Below, piece by piece: positions 1 through 9,173 of a stretch of 25,936 nt of DNA (the stretch's first letter is position 1; every line of letters begins with the position of its first letter). The notes under the pieces were generated by a model. It was not told the DNA's origin and made no database searches. It was given only the letters and a program-made list of their open reading frames with translations. The stretch covers positions 1 through 25,936 of the forward strand of contig CAYYNQ010000077.1 in NCBI GenBank assembly GCA_964473105.1, read 5' to 3'. The DNA comes from CAYYNQ01 sp964473105 (GTDB taxonomy: Bacteria > Sumerlaeota > Sumerlaeia > MVZB01). The translations under genes and the position numbers were made by a program.

Positions 1-1495
1 CAGCCTGCACAAGAATCTTCGGGATTGTCAGCCCGATATGAATTACATGTGAACCCCGGAACTTCCGGACCGTGAGGAGATACCAGGTCCATGCATGGAG
101 ATTCAGCGGGAACAAATACGCCGCGGCTATATTCCAGTCACCCCACATCCCAAAATCATGATTCCAGAGAACCGGGACTGCCAGCGCCCCCGCCATGGCC
201 GTACCGGTAAACCGCAGGAGCCAGGACTCGCGGATCCCCCACCCTATATCCGGGCGCATTTTCAAAAGGTAACAACTTGTCATCAGGGGGATTGCCAGAG
301 GAGCCGCGACAAGCAGGCTTGAGAGCAGATCGGCTGCATGGAGCCAGGATAGCATGGAGTAGTGGATATACTGGATGACCGGGTCATAGGGGTCTGTCTT
401 CCAGGGTACAAGTCGGATCGAATCGCCGCCACCTGTCATGGTCCCCAGTTGGCCCTGAAAATAATAGGGCAGGCATGCGACAATCAGCAGGGGGAGGACG
501 ATCAGGCAAGAGAACATCATGATATTGCTAGGCCTAATGATTCCGGCCAGGATCTCCCGCGGGACTTTACCGTTATGTGCCTTGTTTTCACCACAGAGAA
601 CCTCCCCGGCAAGCAGGACGAGTAGGGAGGGCAGGAGCACGACTGCGCCCATGTGGGCGAGCATGGCAGATACGAGTAACAACATTGAACAGCCAAGCCA
701 AATCCTGCGCTGGCAGTGCTTCCTGAATATCAGGACCCGTGATGAACAGTAGAAGTAACATGTCAAAAAGGCTGTCATCAGGAACGTGGTCTCGATGTAG
801 CCGAAAAACATGGCGATAGTTCCACTGAGGCCCAGTGCGCAAGACCCAAGTATCTTCTCGAGTTGGCCTTCAAAAACAGTCCCGGCGTAACGGATAATCC
901 CAAAAACAAAAATTCCACCGGCCACGCAAATGGCAATCACCATGGACTCGACGGAACCGGGTTTGCCGCCGAGGAATTCAAAAAATACCCGGAAGGCCCT
1001 GAACCAGTGGAATGTCAGGATTTCGGTCTCGAAGACGCCTCCGGATGAAAATACATCAATGATCCCGACCGTGTCAGCGAACGTCCTGTTGATGGAATGC
1101 GGTATACGAAAGATGAAGAAAAATGCAATTGCTGCCATGGAAATGGCCGTTGTCTTTCCGAGTGGGATATTGGCGGGTAATTCTCCGGATTTCCCCCTGT
1201 ATATTCCGTTCAGGAGACGTGGAAGAAAAAGACATAGGCAGATGATCAATGTGGTGCTTGCCAGTGAGATGTCCGGCAGGAAACGGAGTCCATCCCATGC
1301 CCAGAAAGTACGGTAGGCCACGGTCGTTTCCCATGCACGGTCAAGGGATACCGGGGTCTCGGATCCAGGTCTGTACAGCATATGGCGTGTGTAGTCCATG
1401 CCCGGGACAAGATAAAATGCCGTTGCCGCGATGACAATCAGTCCGGCCCAGGCCCGGAAGTACAATGCTGGTAGTTCGGGTTTCACTTTTTGCAT
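1..1495 (-). CDS. Multi-pass membrane protein, partial (C-terminus beyond window)
   Basis: One reading frame stays open on the minus strand from an ATG at 1495 to the window edge (498 codons, no stop reached). A TAG codon lies directly upstream in frame, so this ATG is the earliest possible start. The translation is very hydrophobic, with roughly ten membrane segments, for example residues about 15-33, 78-95 and 120-140 and several after 200. Motifs such as FFGYIETTF and HDFGMWGDWNIAAAY resemble conserved stretches in long bacterial membrane proteins of the dolichyl-mannosyltransferase/O-antigen-polymerase-like superfamily, recalled from planctomycete and Hydrogenedentes genomes. No catalytic motif can be assigned with confidence. 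It is divergent from the operon on its right. Confidence is high that it is a gene and low on its function. Confidence 0.85.
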   Translation of the reverse strand, partial: MQKVKPELPALYFRAWAGLIVIAATAFYLVPGMDYTRHMLYRPGSETPVSLDRAWETTVAYRTFWAWDGLRFLPDISLASTTLIICLCLFLPRLLNGIYRGKSGELPANIPLGKTTAISMAAIAFFFIFRIPHSINRTFADTVGIIDVFSSGGVFETEILTFHWFRAFRVFFEFLGGKPGSVESMVIAICVAGGIFVFGIIRYAGTVFEGQLEKILGSCALGLSGTIAMFFGYIETTFLMTAFLTCYFYCSSRVLIFRKHCQRRIWLGCSMLLLVSAMLAHMGAVVLLPSLLVLLAGEVLCGENKAHNGKVPREILAGIIRPSNIMMFSCLIVLPLLIVACLPYYFQGQLGTMTGGGDSIRLVPWKTDPYDPVIQYIHYSMLSWLHAADLLSSLLVAAPLAIPLMTSCYLLKMRPDIGWGIRESWLLRFTGTAMAGALAVPVLWNHDFGMWGDWNIAAAYLFPLNLHAWTWYLLTVRKFRGSHVIHIGLTIPKILVQA

Positions 1496-1499
1496 CTAG

Positions 1500-1528
1500 A
1501 ATATATTGATCTAAAAACATAAGGACAA
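1500..1528 (-). promoter_or_regulatory. Candidate sigma70-like promoter for the membrane protein
   Basis: Read on the minus strand, TTGTCC (1528-1523) is followed after exactly 17 bases by TATATT (1505-1500), a 4/6 and 5/6 match to the consensus. The -10 box ends only 4 bases before the ATG at 1495, and no Shine-Dalgarno sequence is visible. If used, transcription would start at or beside the start codon and give a leaderless mRNA. The spacing is good but this is a pattern match only. Confidence 0.28.
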
Positions 1529-1795
1529 TAAAAATTGAATCCATGCAAGGATATTTCCGGTCTTTTCGAATTCGTGAATGTTCCCGGCGATCTTGAAACT
1601 GTCCTGAGGATGCAAGGATTTGATGGAAGGAATTTATTCGGCCCCTTCTTTTGTCAAGTGACCAGGAGTGATGCGTGAGAACATGAAATATATATCTGTT
1701 ATGATGCCCAGATTCAAACCCATGAATTCTCCTGACGCCTTGCGGCAACAGAATGAGTCTGCTAGGCTGCGATCATATTGTTTTGTGGGGCCACC
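1529..1795. other. Divergent intergenic region
   Basis: About 270 bases separate the minus-strand membrane protein from the plus-strand PPC gene. Short open frames here have no recognisable protein character. A TTGTCA hexamer at 1651-1656 could be a -35 box for the plus operon, but no matching -10 box lies at the right distance. GTGGGG at 1785-1790 serves as the ribosome-binding site of the ATG at 1796. Nothing else was recognised. Confidence 0.5.
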
Positions 1796-3664
1796 ATGAC
1801 TGTTGCATATATCAAGACAACCATTCAATCGATGCTGGTCATGCTCCTTGTTTTTTCTGGAGCGAAGACCATCAGGGCCGAGGCGGGTGGAGCAGGGGGC
1901 GGCAGCTGGCCGATAGGGGGGCAAAGGGGAACATCATTTGAGGTCGTCATTAGCGGCGGGGGCGGTGAAGCATCAGCGGTGTTGTTTGACTGTGATCAGC
2001 TCAGGGGACAAATCAGGATTGACGCCGGGGGGGGACATCCGGGACCACTTTTGGAGATAGAGTCCGGTCCGGATGTGCAGATCGGCGTACATTCATTCAG
2101 GCTTGTTTCCGGAAACGGCGTTTCCAAGGCGATTCCGGTCCAGATATATGACGAGCCCTCCATTCCTGAGGCCGATGAACCCCATGAGGTGCCGGGCCGT
2201 GCACAGGCGATAACCTGGCCCGCAATGGTCCAGGGTGCCGTCAGTGAAGACGGGGAGACGGATTTCTATGTCTTGGAAGTTCCCCGGGGTGAAGAACTGA
2301 TATTTGAGCTGATCACCGACAATGGGCTGATTCCCGGTTACAATCCCAATTTCAGTGATTCGATCATGAACCTCTACGAGGCCCGGGGAAGCTGGTTTAA
2401 TGACAAACGCCCTGTTTTACTGGATGTCATCGATGAATCGACAATCCTCTGGTGGCCGCCAAGACTGCCCGCACGGGGATATTCGATTCGCTTGCCACGG
2501 CTGGTTCATGAATTTACACAGGGTGGACTTTGCCTGATCGAGATAACCCACATGCAGGGAGTGGGTAACCCGGGGATGAACTATCTTTTGAGGATAAACA
2601 GGGCAAATCGATCGGCAACTGACGGGCAAATCGAATGGACCCCCCGTGAACTCCTGCACATTGATCCGCTGGACTGGGAAGAAAGGGAGTTCAGCCATGA
2701 GATTGAACCCGACTGGCTGAGGAATCTCCACGAGAGGTCATTCAGGACGGTGGACAATCCCGATGACAGCAAAGAAGCTGATGACGATAACCACAACAGG
2801 TCGCCCGAATGTTTCATGAGCAACCTCGCACCCGCCCAGCTGGAACGGGAACCCAACAATGAAATCGCACAGGCGATGAACATGAAGATCCCGCAGCTTG
2901 TTAAGGGTATCATTGATCAGGGAGGGGATATTGATCACTACAAGTTCAAGGTTGAAAAAAACCAGGCGGTTGCCTTCGAGTTGCGTACATCCCGTCTCAG
3001 GCATCCCTATTTCAGCCCCCGACTGGAAATCCTGGACCAGGACGGGACACGGATAATTGATAATATTTACAGGAAGGTGGCGGGGGATGGAGATGACTGG
3101 GTTAAGTCTGTCGAGCCGAAAACCATTTACACCTTCGAAAAAGCTGGTGAATACAGGGCCAAGATCCAGGATCTGAGCCAGCGGAGGGGCGGGGTTAATT
3201 ATGCCTATCAGTTTCTGATTCGGCCGCAGATTCCCCATGCAGGTCAGGTTGCTGTCAGACATATTGGTTATCGTGGCACACGTTTTCGTGAGGAGGTGAT
3301 CAACCTGAAGCCGGGTGCGACGAGGCGATACCACGTGGTTTATGACCAGGAGGAAGGTTTCAACGGGGACCTGGCCATACGGTTCGAGAACCTGCCCCGG
3401 GGCGTGGATGTCCTGCCATTGACCTCTGTCGATCCGGATGTATCGGCGATCGGGCAGGTCTATGAGTTCAGAGGTGAAGTTGACAAGGAAATGTACATGC
3501 CGATGGGCAGGCAGGTTGATACAGTCCTTTTTTCCGTCAGCCCGGATGCATCCACAACAATGACATTACCCCAAAAGGTGAATTTGATTGCCATGCCGGT
3601 CATGGGAGACAGGATGGGGATTCCATTCCTCGCACAGGAAATCCAGATGATGGTTATCAAATGA
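1796..3664 (+). CDS. Exported PPC-domain protein (planctomycete type)
   Basis: This 622-residue protein begins with a signal peptide (MTVAYIKTTIQSMLVMLLVF, then a small-residue stretch ending near AEAGG). The ATG at 1796 is preferred over a TTG 18 bases upstream because of the purine-rich GTGGGG 5 bases before it. A short beta domain starting WPIGGQRGT is followed by two repeats typical of bacterial pre-peptidase C-terminal (PPC) beta-sandwiches. Repeat one is at about 135-270, with EDGETDFYVLEVPRGEELIF. Repeat two is at about 352-480, with EREPNNEIAQA and GGDIDHYKFKVEKNQAVAF. No peptidase or other catalytic domain is present. Such proteins regularly accompany DUF1549/DUF1553 and DUF1501 genes in planctomycetes, as here, and probably act in the periplasm as binding or scaffold partners. 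It is the first gene of the run; the next starts 46 bases on. Confidence 0.85.
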   Translation: MTVAYIKTTIQSMLVMLLVFSGAKTIRAEAGGAGGGSWPIGGQRGTSFEVVISGGGGEASAVLFDCDQLRGQIRIDAGGGHPGPLLEIESGPDVQIGVHSFRLVSGNGVSKAIPVQIYDEPSIPEADEPHEVPGRAQAITWPAMVQGAVSEDGETDFYVLEVPRGEELIFELITDNGLIPGYNPNFSDSIMNLYEARGSWFNDKRPVLLDVIDESTILWWPPRLPARGYSIRLPRLVHEFTQGGLCLIEITHMQGVGNPGMNYLLRINRANRSATDGQIEWTPRELLHIDPLDWEEREFSHEIEPDWLRNLHERSFRTVDNPDDSKEADDDNHNRSPECFMSNLAPAQLEREPNNEIAQAMNMKIPQLVKGIIDQGGDIDHYKFKVEKNQAVAFELRTSRLRHPYFSPRLEILDQDGTRIIDNIYRKVAGDGDDWVKSVEPKTIYTFEKAGEYRAKIQDLSQRRGGVNYAYQFLIRPQIPHAGQVAVRHIGYRGTRFREEVINLKPGATRRYHVVYDQEEGFNGDLAIRFENLPRGVDVLPLTSVDPDVSAIGQVYEFRGEVDKEMYMPMGRQVDTVLFSVSPDASTTMTLPQKVNLIAMPVMGDRMGIPFLAQEIQMMVIK

Positions 3665-3710
3665 GGTAAGTTTCGCAACTGAAAGAAACCATGTCAGCAG
3701 GGTCTAATGG

Positions 3711-4457
3711 ATGGGAGCAAGAGGGATGAAAATATTCATGGGGGCAAGGACACCGGAAGTTGAGTTTTTCACCCAAACTAGGGGTCTGGTTGATGTCGCT
3801 CCACCCGTACCCGCGGCGCATTGTATTCCTGACTGGTTCAGGAGGGCGAATCCGGTCACTCCGGGTGGAGGGAACGATCCGGGGATGAAGTTAAGAGGGG
3901 TCAATACTGATGTTGGCCGGTGCCCGGGATTGCTGGATATGATGGGTAAGGGGTTCATTATTCCACTGTGGTGTGATTACCGGGTTAGCGTCGCTGCAGA
4001 TGGTACTGTCAACTGGATCGCTCCAGATGGGATATTCAAGCTTGCATCACATCCCTTTGAACAGTTGAAGGGAATGCCGCAAAAACATGAATACCCGGCG
4101 TTGAAGTTTATCAATCCCTGGTTTGTGCGGACTCCATCCGGTTATTCGTGCATGTTCACAGCCCCCTATTACCAGTTTGAGTCCCGGTTCAGCGTTCTGC
4201 CGGGGATCGTGGATACCGATAATTATCACAACGCCCACCTGCCTACCCTGCTGAACATCGACCCGGGTGAGGAGATCCTGATCGAGAGGGGTACACCACT
4301 GGTCCAGGTCATCCCGATCAGGCGTGAAAAGATAAACATTGTCTCGAGGGAAGCCACAGCGGAGGATGACTCGGCGATTGCCCGTTTTCAACTGGGCGTA
4401 CGTTCGACATTCAGTAGCGATTACCGGAACAACAGGACAGGGGATGACAAGGTATAA
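3711..4457 (+). CDS. DUF6065-like protein (phage/bacterial family of unknown function)
   Basis: This 248-residue protein has no signal peptide or membrane segment. It carries the ordered blocks I associate with the DUF6065-type family common in marine phages and some bacteria: a PDWF block near residue 41, CPGLLDMMGKGFIIPLWCDY at about 72-91, INPWFVRTPSGYSCMF near 139, a PGIVDTDNYHNA block, and IERGTPLVQVIPIRRE near the end. The family function is unknown. Some phage homologues begin at the equivalent of MKIF, so the true start could be the ATG at 3726 (GAGG just upstream). The ATG at 3711 has GCAGGGT at a better distance. It sits 46 bases after the PPC gene and 5 bases before the cytochrome/DUF1549 gene, so it is almost certainly co-transcribed with secreted neighbours although it appears cytoplasmic. 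The family name is from memory. Confidence 0.8.
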   Translation: MGARGMKIFMGARTPEVEFFTQTRGLVDVAPPVPAAHCIPDWFRRANPVTPGGGNDPGMKLRGVNTDVGRCPGLLDMMGKGFIIPLWCDYRVSVAADGTVNWIAPDGIFKLASHPFEQLKGMPQKHEYPALKFINPWFVRTPSGYSCMFTAPYYQFESRFSVLPGIVDTDNYHNAHLPTLLNIDPGEEILIERGTPLVQVIPIRREKINIVSREATAEDDSAIARFQLGVRSTFSSDYRNNRTGDDKV

Positions 4458-4462
4458 GCTGA

Positions 4463-7400
4463 ATGAAGACGCCTGAAACACAATGGATTCAAAAGGGAGG
4501 ATTGGGGTCGATCCCGGTTTCCGTGGCTGTGGTAATGTTACTGCTGATCATTTCGTTCCAAGCCCATCCCCGGGCTCAGGAACAGGGCCCGGAAATGATC
4601 ATGGAAATGGAAGAATTGTCACGGATTTCCGACGAACGTCTGGAATCAAGCCGGGAATTATTTGAGGATAAATGTTCGGCTTGTCATGAGGACGATGGGA
4701 ATTCGGAGGAGCAGGAACTGAACCTGGTCGATCCCATCTGGTCCCACGGCAGCAGTCTGGCCGACATTCGACACACGATTGCGGAAGGTGTGCCGGGGAC
4801 CAAGATGAAACCCATGAAGGGCCACCTGAAATCCGATCAGATTGCGAATTTGGCACTTTACGTGAAGTGGTTGGGCATGCAGAGTCGGATGCTTGAGTGC
4901 GTCTTGGATGAAGATCCAACGTCCAATGAGATGAGCTTTCCCGCTGAAATTGCACCAAAGCCAGCCATGGTCACCCCCCCTGTTGAAAACCTGACCGGAT
5001 TGCGCCTTGTTCCATCAAAAGCCCTGTTGTGGGGGGAGAATGCACGCCAGCAGTTCGTGGTAATCGGAAATTACCGTGACGGAGTGGAAAGGGATGTCAC
5101 CGATTCCTGCCGGTTTAGGATCATGGATGGAGAAAGTGCACATCTGGAGAGTGAAGGCATGGTGCGGGCACTCGTTGATGGAAAAACTTTCCTGAAAGCA
5201 GAATACGGAGCCCTGAAAACTGAAGCACAGATCACGATCAAGCGTTCATCCACCCCCCACCCGTTCAGTTTCGAAAGACGGATAGGGGGCATCCTGACCA
5301 AACGGGGGTGTAATCTCAGCACCTGTCATGGCGGCGTCAAGGGCCGCGGTGGATTCAAATTATCAATCAACGTCCTCTATCCCGAGGAGGATTACGACTG
5401 GATTGTACGCGGTGGTGGATATCAGGTCCTGAGTCCGGAGTCTGGGGGAGAACGTATTCCCCGTATCCATCTCCAGGACCCCGGCCAGAGTCTGCTTCTG
5501 CTGAAGCCGACGTATCAGGTTGAACATGAGGGAGGCAAACGTCTTCAGCAGGACTCGGGGGATTACCGAGATATCTTGGAATGGATCCGGGCGGGGGCAT
5601 CATATGATGCCCCCGGGGCCGACGGGTTGAGGATCCAGAGTCTTGATGTTTATCCCTCGCAGGCGGTCCTGTGGTTGAGGGACAGGCATCGACTGATTGT
5701 GATGGCCCGACTGGCCAATGGCAGGGAGGAGGATGTCACCGGACAGGTCAAATTCAGGTCTGGAAACCCGGACATCCTGAAAGTGAGTGACGAAGGGCAT
5801 GTCCATGCCCGGTCAACGGGTGAGTCGACGATCATAATCAGCGCAGCGGGGGCATGGACGTCCGCACGATTTTCCGTCATTGACAGGACGGTCAAGGACT
5901 ATCCTCAAATTCCCAGAGTTAACATGATTGATGATCATGTCTTTGAAAAACTCAAAAAGATCCATGTGATTCCCTCAGAGTTGTCCAGTGATGGAGAATT
6001 CCTGCGACGTGTCTGTCTGGACTTGACCGGCACACTTCCTCCACCACGTCGTGTACGTGAATTCCTGGCTGACAGGGATCCCGCAAAACGGGAGAAACTC
6101 ATCGATATCCTGCTCGAGACACCGGAATACGTCGATTACTGGACGTTGCGTTTCTCGGATTTGTTTCGGGTCGGTCCCGGCACCGCCCTGAACGAGGTGT
6201 ATCATTACTGGTCATGGATTCGGGAATGTATCAGGCGGAATACTCCCTATGATCAGATCGCCCGAGACCGGATCGCGGCAGAGGGATACGGCTATGGGCC
6301 ATCGCGGTACTACGGGGCGATGGACAAGAATACGACAATGCACCGTGCCATGGCTGAGACCGTACGGGTGTTCATGGGCCGTCGGCTGGACTGCGCCGAG
6401 TGTCATAATCATCCGTGGGAAACCTGGTCCCAGGATCAGTTCTGGGGGCTGGCCGCCTTTTACGCACGGTTGACGACAACAGACTGGACCAATGACCGGA
6501 TGGTCTATGATGACCCTGAGGGGCAGGCTGTTGATTGGGGCGAAAAAGGTGAGGAGAATCTGGAATTTGTCAAGGCCATGCAGCCGCGTTCGGGTAGGGA
6601 GATGCAGCCGACATTCCCTGATGGTATGGTTCTGCCAGAGGGAGATCGTGGTGATCCGCGCATGCATTTGGCGGGATGGATCACGGAGCACCCGAATTTT
6701 TCCGAGTCCATAGTCAACCGTATCTGGAGTTTTTTCTTCGGGAAAGGGATCGTCGATCCGGTTGATGACTTCAGTTCCAGAAACCTCGCGACTCATCCCG
6801 CCCTGCTCAGGGAACTCGCCCGGGACTTCAGGAAAAATGGTCATGACCTGAAACATCTGATGAGACGGATCACCCGCTCCAGGACATATCAGCTGTCGAG
6901 TATACCCAACCCGATGAACAGGACTGACAAACTCAATTATTCACACTCGCTGCCCCGTGCAATGAAATCCGAGGTCTTGCTTGACGCGATTTCAGCGGTT
7001 ACGGGTGTTGCACCGCTATTTGACAGGACTTCCAGCTCGGGGGGCGGAGGTATTATGCCCCTTGGAACCCGCGCGGTTGAATTGATGGATCCGTCACGCT
7101 GGCCATCCCAGTTTATGGAGGCATACGGCCGGAATTTCCGTTCAAACCTTCCCGAAGCACAGGATGACGCCCCAAAACTCGCCCAAGCCCTTCACCTTTT
7201 GGTCGGGAACACCTATATTGAACAGTTGACGGGAGAGGGCGGTCGCATCGATCGCCTCGTGGAAAATCATTCAGACAATCCTGAAATTATCGAGGAATTC
7301 TACCTTGCGGCCTTGGCCCGTTATCCCGACAAGGAGGAACTAGATGGATTGAACAGCATGCTGAAAAAACGTTCGCCTATCGTGGCCGAGCAGTTCTTCA

Positions 7401-7483
7401 ACCAAAATAAAATTAGGCGGGAAGCCCTTCAGGATCTCTTATGGGCGTTGATCAGCTGCCGGGAATTCGTTTACATACACTAG
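4463..7483 (+). CDS. Cytochrome c-DUF1549-DUF1553 envelope protein
   Basis: This is a 1006-residue exported protein. A membrane/signal segment lies at about 16-33. A c-type cytochrome domain follows at about 60-140, with CSACH at 71-75 as haem site and GTKMKPM supplying a likely axial Met. A Big-like beta domain is at about 178-260. A second cysteine motif, RGCNLSTCHGG (C283, C288, H289), has the CX4CH spacing usual in this family. A further Big-like domain is at about 392-472. DUF1549 spans about 487-670 and ends in CAECHNHPW (644-652). DUF1553 spans about 735-985 (EHPNFSESIVNRIWSFFFGKG). The combination is the standard planctomycete 'PSD1/DUF1553' architecture, thought to act in the periplasm; no reaction is established. 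The start lies 5 bases after the previous stop with AAGG upstream. The DUF1501 partner follows 54 bases on. Confidence 0.93.
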   Translation: MKTPETQWIQKGGLGSIPVSVAVVMLLLIISFQAHPRAQEQGPEMIMEMEELSRISDERLESSRELFEDKCSACHEDDGNSEEQELNLVDPIWSHGSSLADIRHTIAEGVPGTKMKPMKGHLKSDQIANLALYVKWLGMQSRMLECVLDEDPTSNEMSFPAEIAPKPAMVTPPVENLTGLRLVPSKALLWGENARQQFVVIGNYRDGVERDVTDSCRFRIMDGESAHLESEGMVRALVDGKTFLKAEYGALKTEAQITIKRSSTPHPFSFERRIGGILTKRGCNLSTCHGGVKGRGGFKLSINVLYPEEDYDWIVRGGGYQVLSPESGGERIPRIHLQDPGQSLLLLKPTYQVEHEGGKRLQQDSGDYRDILEWIRAGASYDAPGADGLRIQSLDVYPSQAVLWLRDRHRLIVMARLANGREEDVTGQVKFRSGNPDILKVSDEGHVHARSTGESTIIISAAGAWTSARFSVIDRTVKDYPQIPRVNMIDDHVFEKLKKIHVIPSELSSDGEFLRRVCLDLTGTLPPPRRVREFLADRDPAKREKLIDILLETPEYVDYWTLRFSDLFRVGPGTALNEVYHYWSWIRECIRRNTPYDQIARDRIAAEGYGYGPSRYYGAMDKNTTMHRAMAETVRVFMGRRLDCAECHNHPWETWSQDQFWGLAAFYARLTTTDWTNDRMVYDDPEGQAVDWGEKGEENLEFVKAMQPRSGREMQPTFPDGMVLPEGDRGDPRMHLAGWITEHPNFSESIVNRIWSFFFGKGIVDPVDDFSSRNLATHPALLRELARDFRKNGHDLKHLMRRITRSRTYQLSSIPNPMNRTDKLNYSHSLPRAMKSEVLLDAISAVTGVAPLFDRTSSSGGGGIMPLGTRAVELMDPSRWPSQFMEAYGRNFRSNLPEAQDDAPKLAQALHLLVGNTYIEQLTGEGGRIDRLVENHSDNPEIIEEFYLAALARYPDKEELDGLNSMLKKRSPIVAEQFFNQNKIRREALQDLLWALISCREFVYIH

Positions 7484-7537
7484 GGGGTCGGCAGGTCTGG
7501 CGATGCCGACAGAAATTTGGGGTATCAGGGGGTAATC

Positions 7538-8902
7538 ATGAAGAGTACGGGACATGAAAACTGTACGGGAGGTCATTTCGGCAGGCGTGATTTCCTTCGA
7601 GTTGGTTCTTTGTCTTTTCTAGGTATCAACCTCGGACAGTTCCTGAAGTTGAGGAATGTATATTCCTCTCCTGCACTGGACAAACAGGCCAAGGCCCAGG
7701 CCTGCATCCTCGTATGGCTTGATGGTGGAGCGAGCCAGATGGACACCTTTGACCCCAAGCCAAGCAGTAATTTCAGGCCGATCACTACCGATGTGCCGGG
7801 TATCCAGGTTTCCGAGTTGTTTCCGAACATGGCGAAGATCATGAACAAGTGTGCCGTTATTCGATCGATGCACACCGAGGAAAATGATCATGGAGCCGGC
7901 ACCCACAATGTTGCAACCGGACACAGGCCGAACCCGGCGATGAAATTCCCGGGTTTAGGATCCATGATTACCCATGAATTGGGTGCACGTAACGAGATCC
8001 CCGCACACGTCATGGTGCCAGCGATGCCCAAGGGCAGGACTTATGATGAATATTTCAAGGCCCAGTTTCTCGGTCCGACAGCCGAGCCACTCATCCTCCC
8101 CCGGCCCGGGGGAGTCCTTGGTGTCAAGGAAGGCGAGGAAGTCCGATATGAAATCCCTGATCTCAGCCTGCCGAAATCACCGGGTCGAGAGAGGATCGAG
8201 GACCGGCGTGAATTCCTCAATTTCGTGGATGGGTTTTATCGGCGCAAGGTCGAGACAGCAGAATTCAGGCAAATGGACCATTATACCGAGCAGGCTTGGA
8301 ACATGATCCTGTCACCGGATGTCCAGAAGGCTTTCGATCTTTCAGGGGAATCGGACAAGACTCATGAAGCCTATGGCCGGGATGCCATTGGCCAGAGCAT
8401 GTTGCTGGCCCGACGCCTGGTTGAACATGGAAGCCGTTTTGTCACGGCGGCGGGGTATGCCGGTCAGGCCTGGGATGCCCATGATGATGGGGACAAACAA
8501 TATCGTGAGAAGCTCGGCCCAACCCTGGACAAGTCACTGCCTGTCCTGATTAATGATCTCGACGAGAGGGGTCTGCTTGACTCGACCATCGTGATCGTGA
8601 TGGGTGAATTTGGACGTACGGCCGACATCAATCTTGGGGGCGGGCGGGATCACTGGCCCGAGTGCTGGTCGGTCCTGCTTGCAGGCGGCGGGATCCGTGG
8701 GGGACAGGTTTACGGAGCGAGCAATGAAACAGGGGCCTATGTATCGGATAAAATGGTGTCGATGGGGGACCTGTTTGCAACGATATACAAGGCCATGGGA
8801 ATTGACTGGACCAAGGAGATCATGCATCCGGTTGGTCGGCCGATCAAGATCGCCAACTCTTTTGATGACCAGACCGGTCAACCGATCAACGCGCTGCTTT
8901 GA
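7538..8902 (+). CDS. DUF1501 family protein, Tat-exported
   Basis: The protein has 454 residues from the ATG at 7538, chosen because AGGGGGT lies 4-10 bases upstream; a TTG 21 bases earlier has no such site. A twin-arginine signal is visible at residues 16-21 (RRDFLR) followed by a hydrophobic stretch. The body has the DUF1501 pattern: ILVWLDGGASQMDTFDPKP near residue 55, a block with GTHNVATGHRPN, DERGLLDSTIVIVMGEFGRT, and GGGRDHWPECWSVLLAGGG. The fold is related to the alkaline-phosphatase/sulfatase superfamily. The usual DUF1549/DUF1553 partner is directly upstream, which supports a shared periplasmic complex or pathway. The family's substrate is unknown. It is the last gene of the run. 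Confidence 0.93.
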   Translation: MKSTGHENCTGGHFGRRDFLRVGSLSFLGINLGQFLKLRNVYSSPALDKQAKAQACILVWLDGGASQMDTFDPKPSSNFRPITTDVPGIQVSELFPNMAKIMNKCAVIRSMHTEENDHGAGTHNVATGHRPNPAMKFPGLGSMITHELGARNEIPAHVMVPAMPKGRTYDEYFKAQFLGPTAEPLILPRPGGVLGVKEGEEVRYEIPDLSLPKSPGRERIEDRREFLNFVDGFYRRKVETAEFRQMDHYTEQAWNMILSPDVQKAFDLSGESDKTHEAYGRDAIGQSMLLARRLVEHGSRFVTAAGYAGQAWDAHDDGDKQYREKLGPTLDKSLPVLINDLDERGLLDSTIVIVMGEFGRTADINLGGGRDHWPECWSVLLAGGGIRGGQVYGASNETGAYVSDKMVSMGDLFATIYKAMGIDWTKEIMHPVGRPIKIANSFDDQTGQPINALL

Positions 8903-8921
8903 CAGCACGTGTTCATCATTC

Positions 8922-8935
8922 ACCCGTCCCCGGGT
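8922..8935 (+). terminator. Weak hairpin after the DUF1501 gene
   Basis: ACCCG (8922-8926), a TCCC loop and CGGGT (8931-8935) form a perfect 5-bp stem 19 bases after the DUF1501 stop, followed by TTAGT. It is short and lacks a real T-run, so it is only a possible terminator. The remaining bases to 9173 show no gene-like frame; the 91-codon frame there has no hydrophobic core or recognisable motif. Confidence 0.25.
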
Positions 8936-9173
8936 TTAGTGAACGTGTCCCCGTCGTTCGTGGATGTGAGCAGTCATGGCCATGTCCGGTGTGGTACGCC
9001 CCGGATTTGCCCGGAAGATATCCGCGTCAGAGCCATCATGAGTCAGGGGCTGAGTCCCGTCTGATTAATGTTGCACCTTCCACCCGGATTATGTTTTGTG
9101 AAAAATCGGGACGACAGAAGATTGTGAGAAACGGTAGATTCGGTCTGGTTTGGACCATTTCAGGATTCGACTG

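Noticed and set aside
95..1316. Short plus-strand open frames
   Set aside because: They lie antisense to the long, hydrophobic, uninterrupted minus-strand membrane protein and have no protein-like composition.
2738..3334. 198-codon minus-strand frame inside the PPC gene
   Set aside because: Shadow of the plus-strand coding frame; no motifs, signal peptide or ribosome-binding site.
6212..6856. 214-codon minus-strand frame inside the DUF1549/DUF1553 gene
   Set aside because: Antisense to conserved motifs such as CAECHNHP; composition is typical of a shadow frame.
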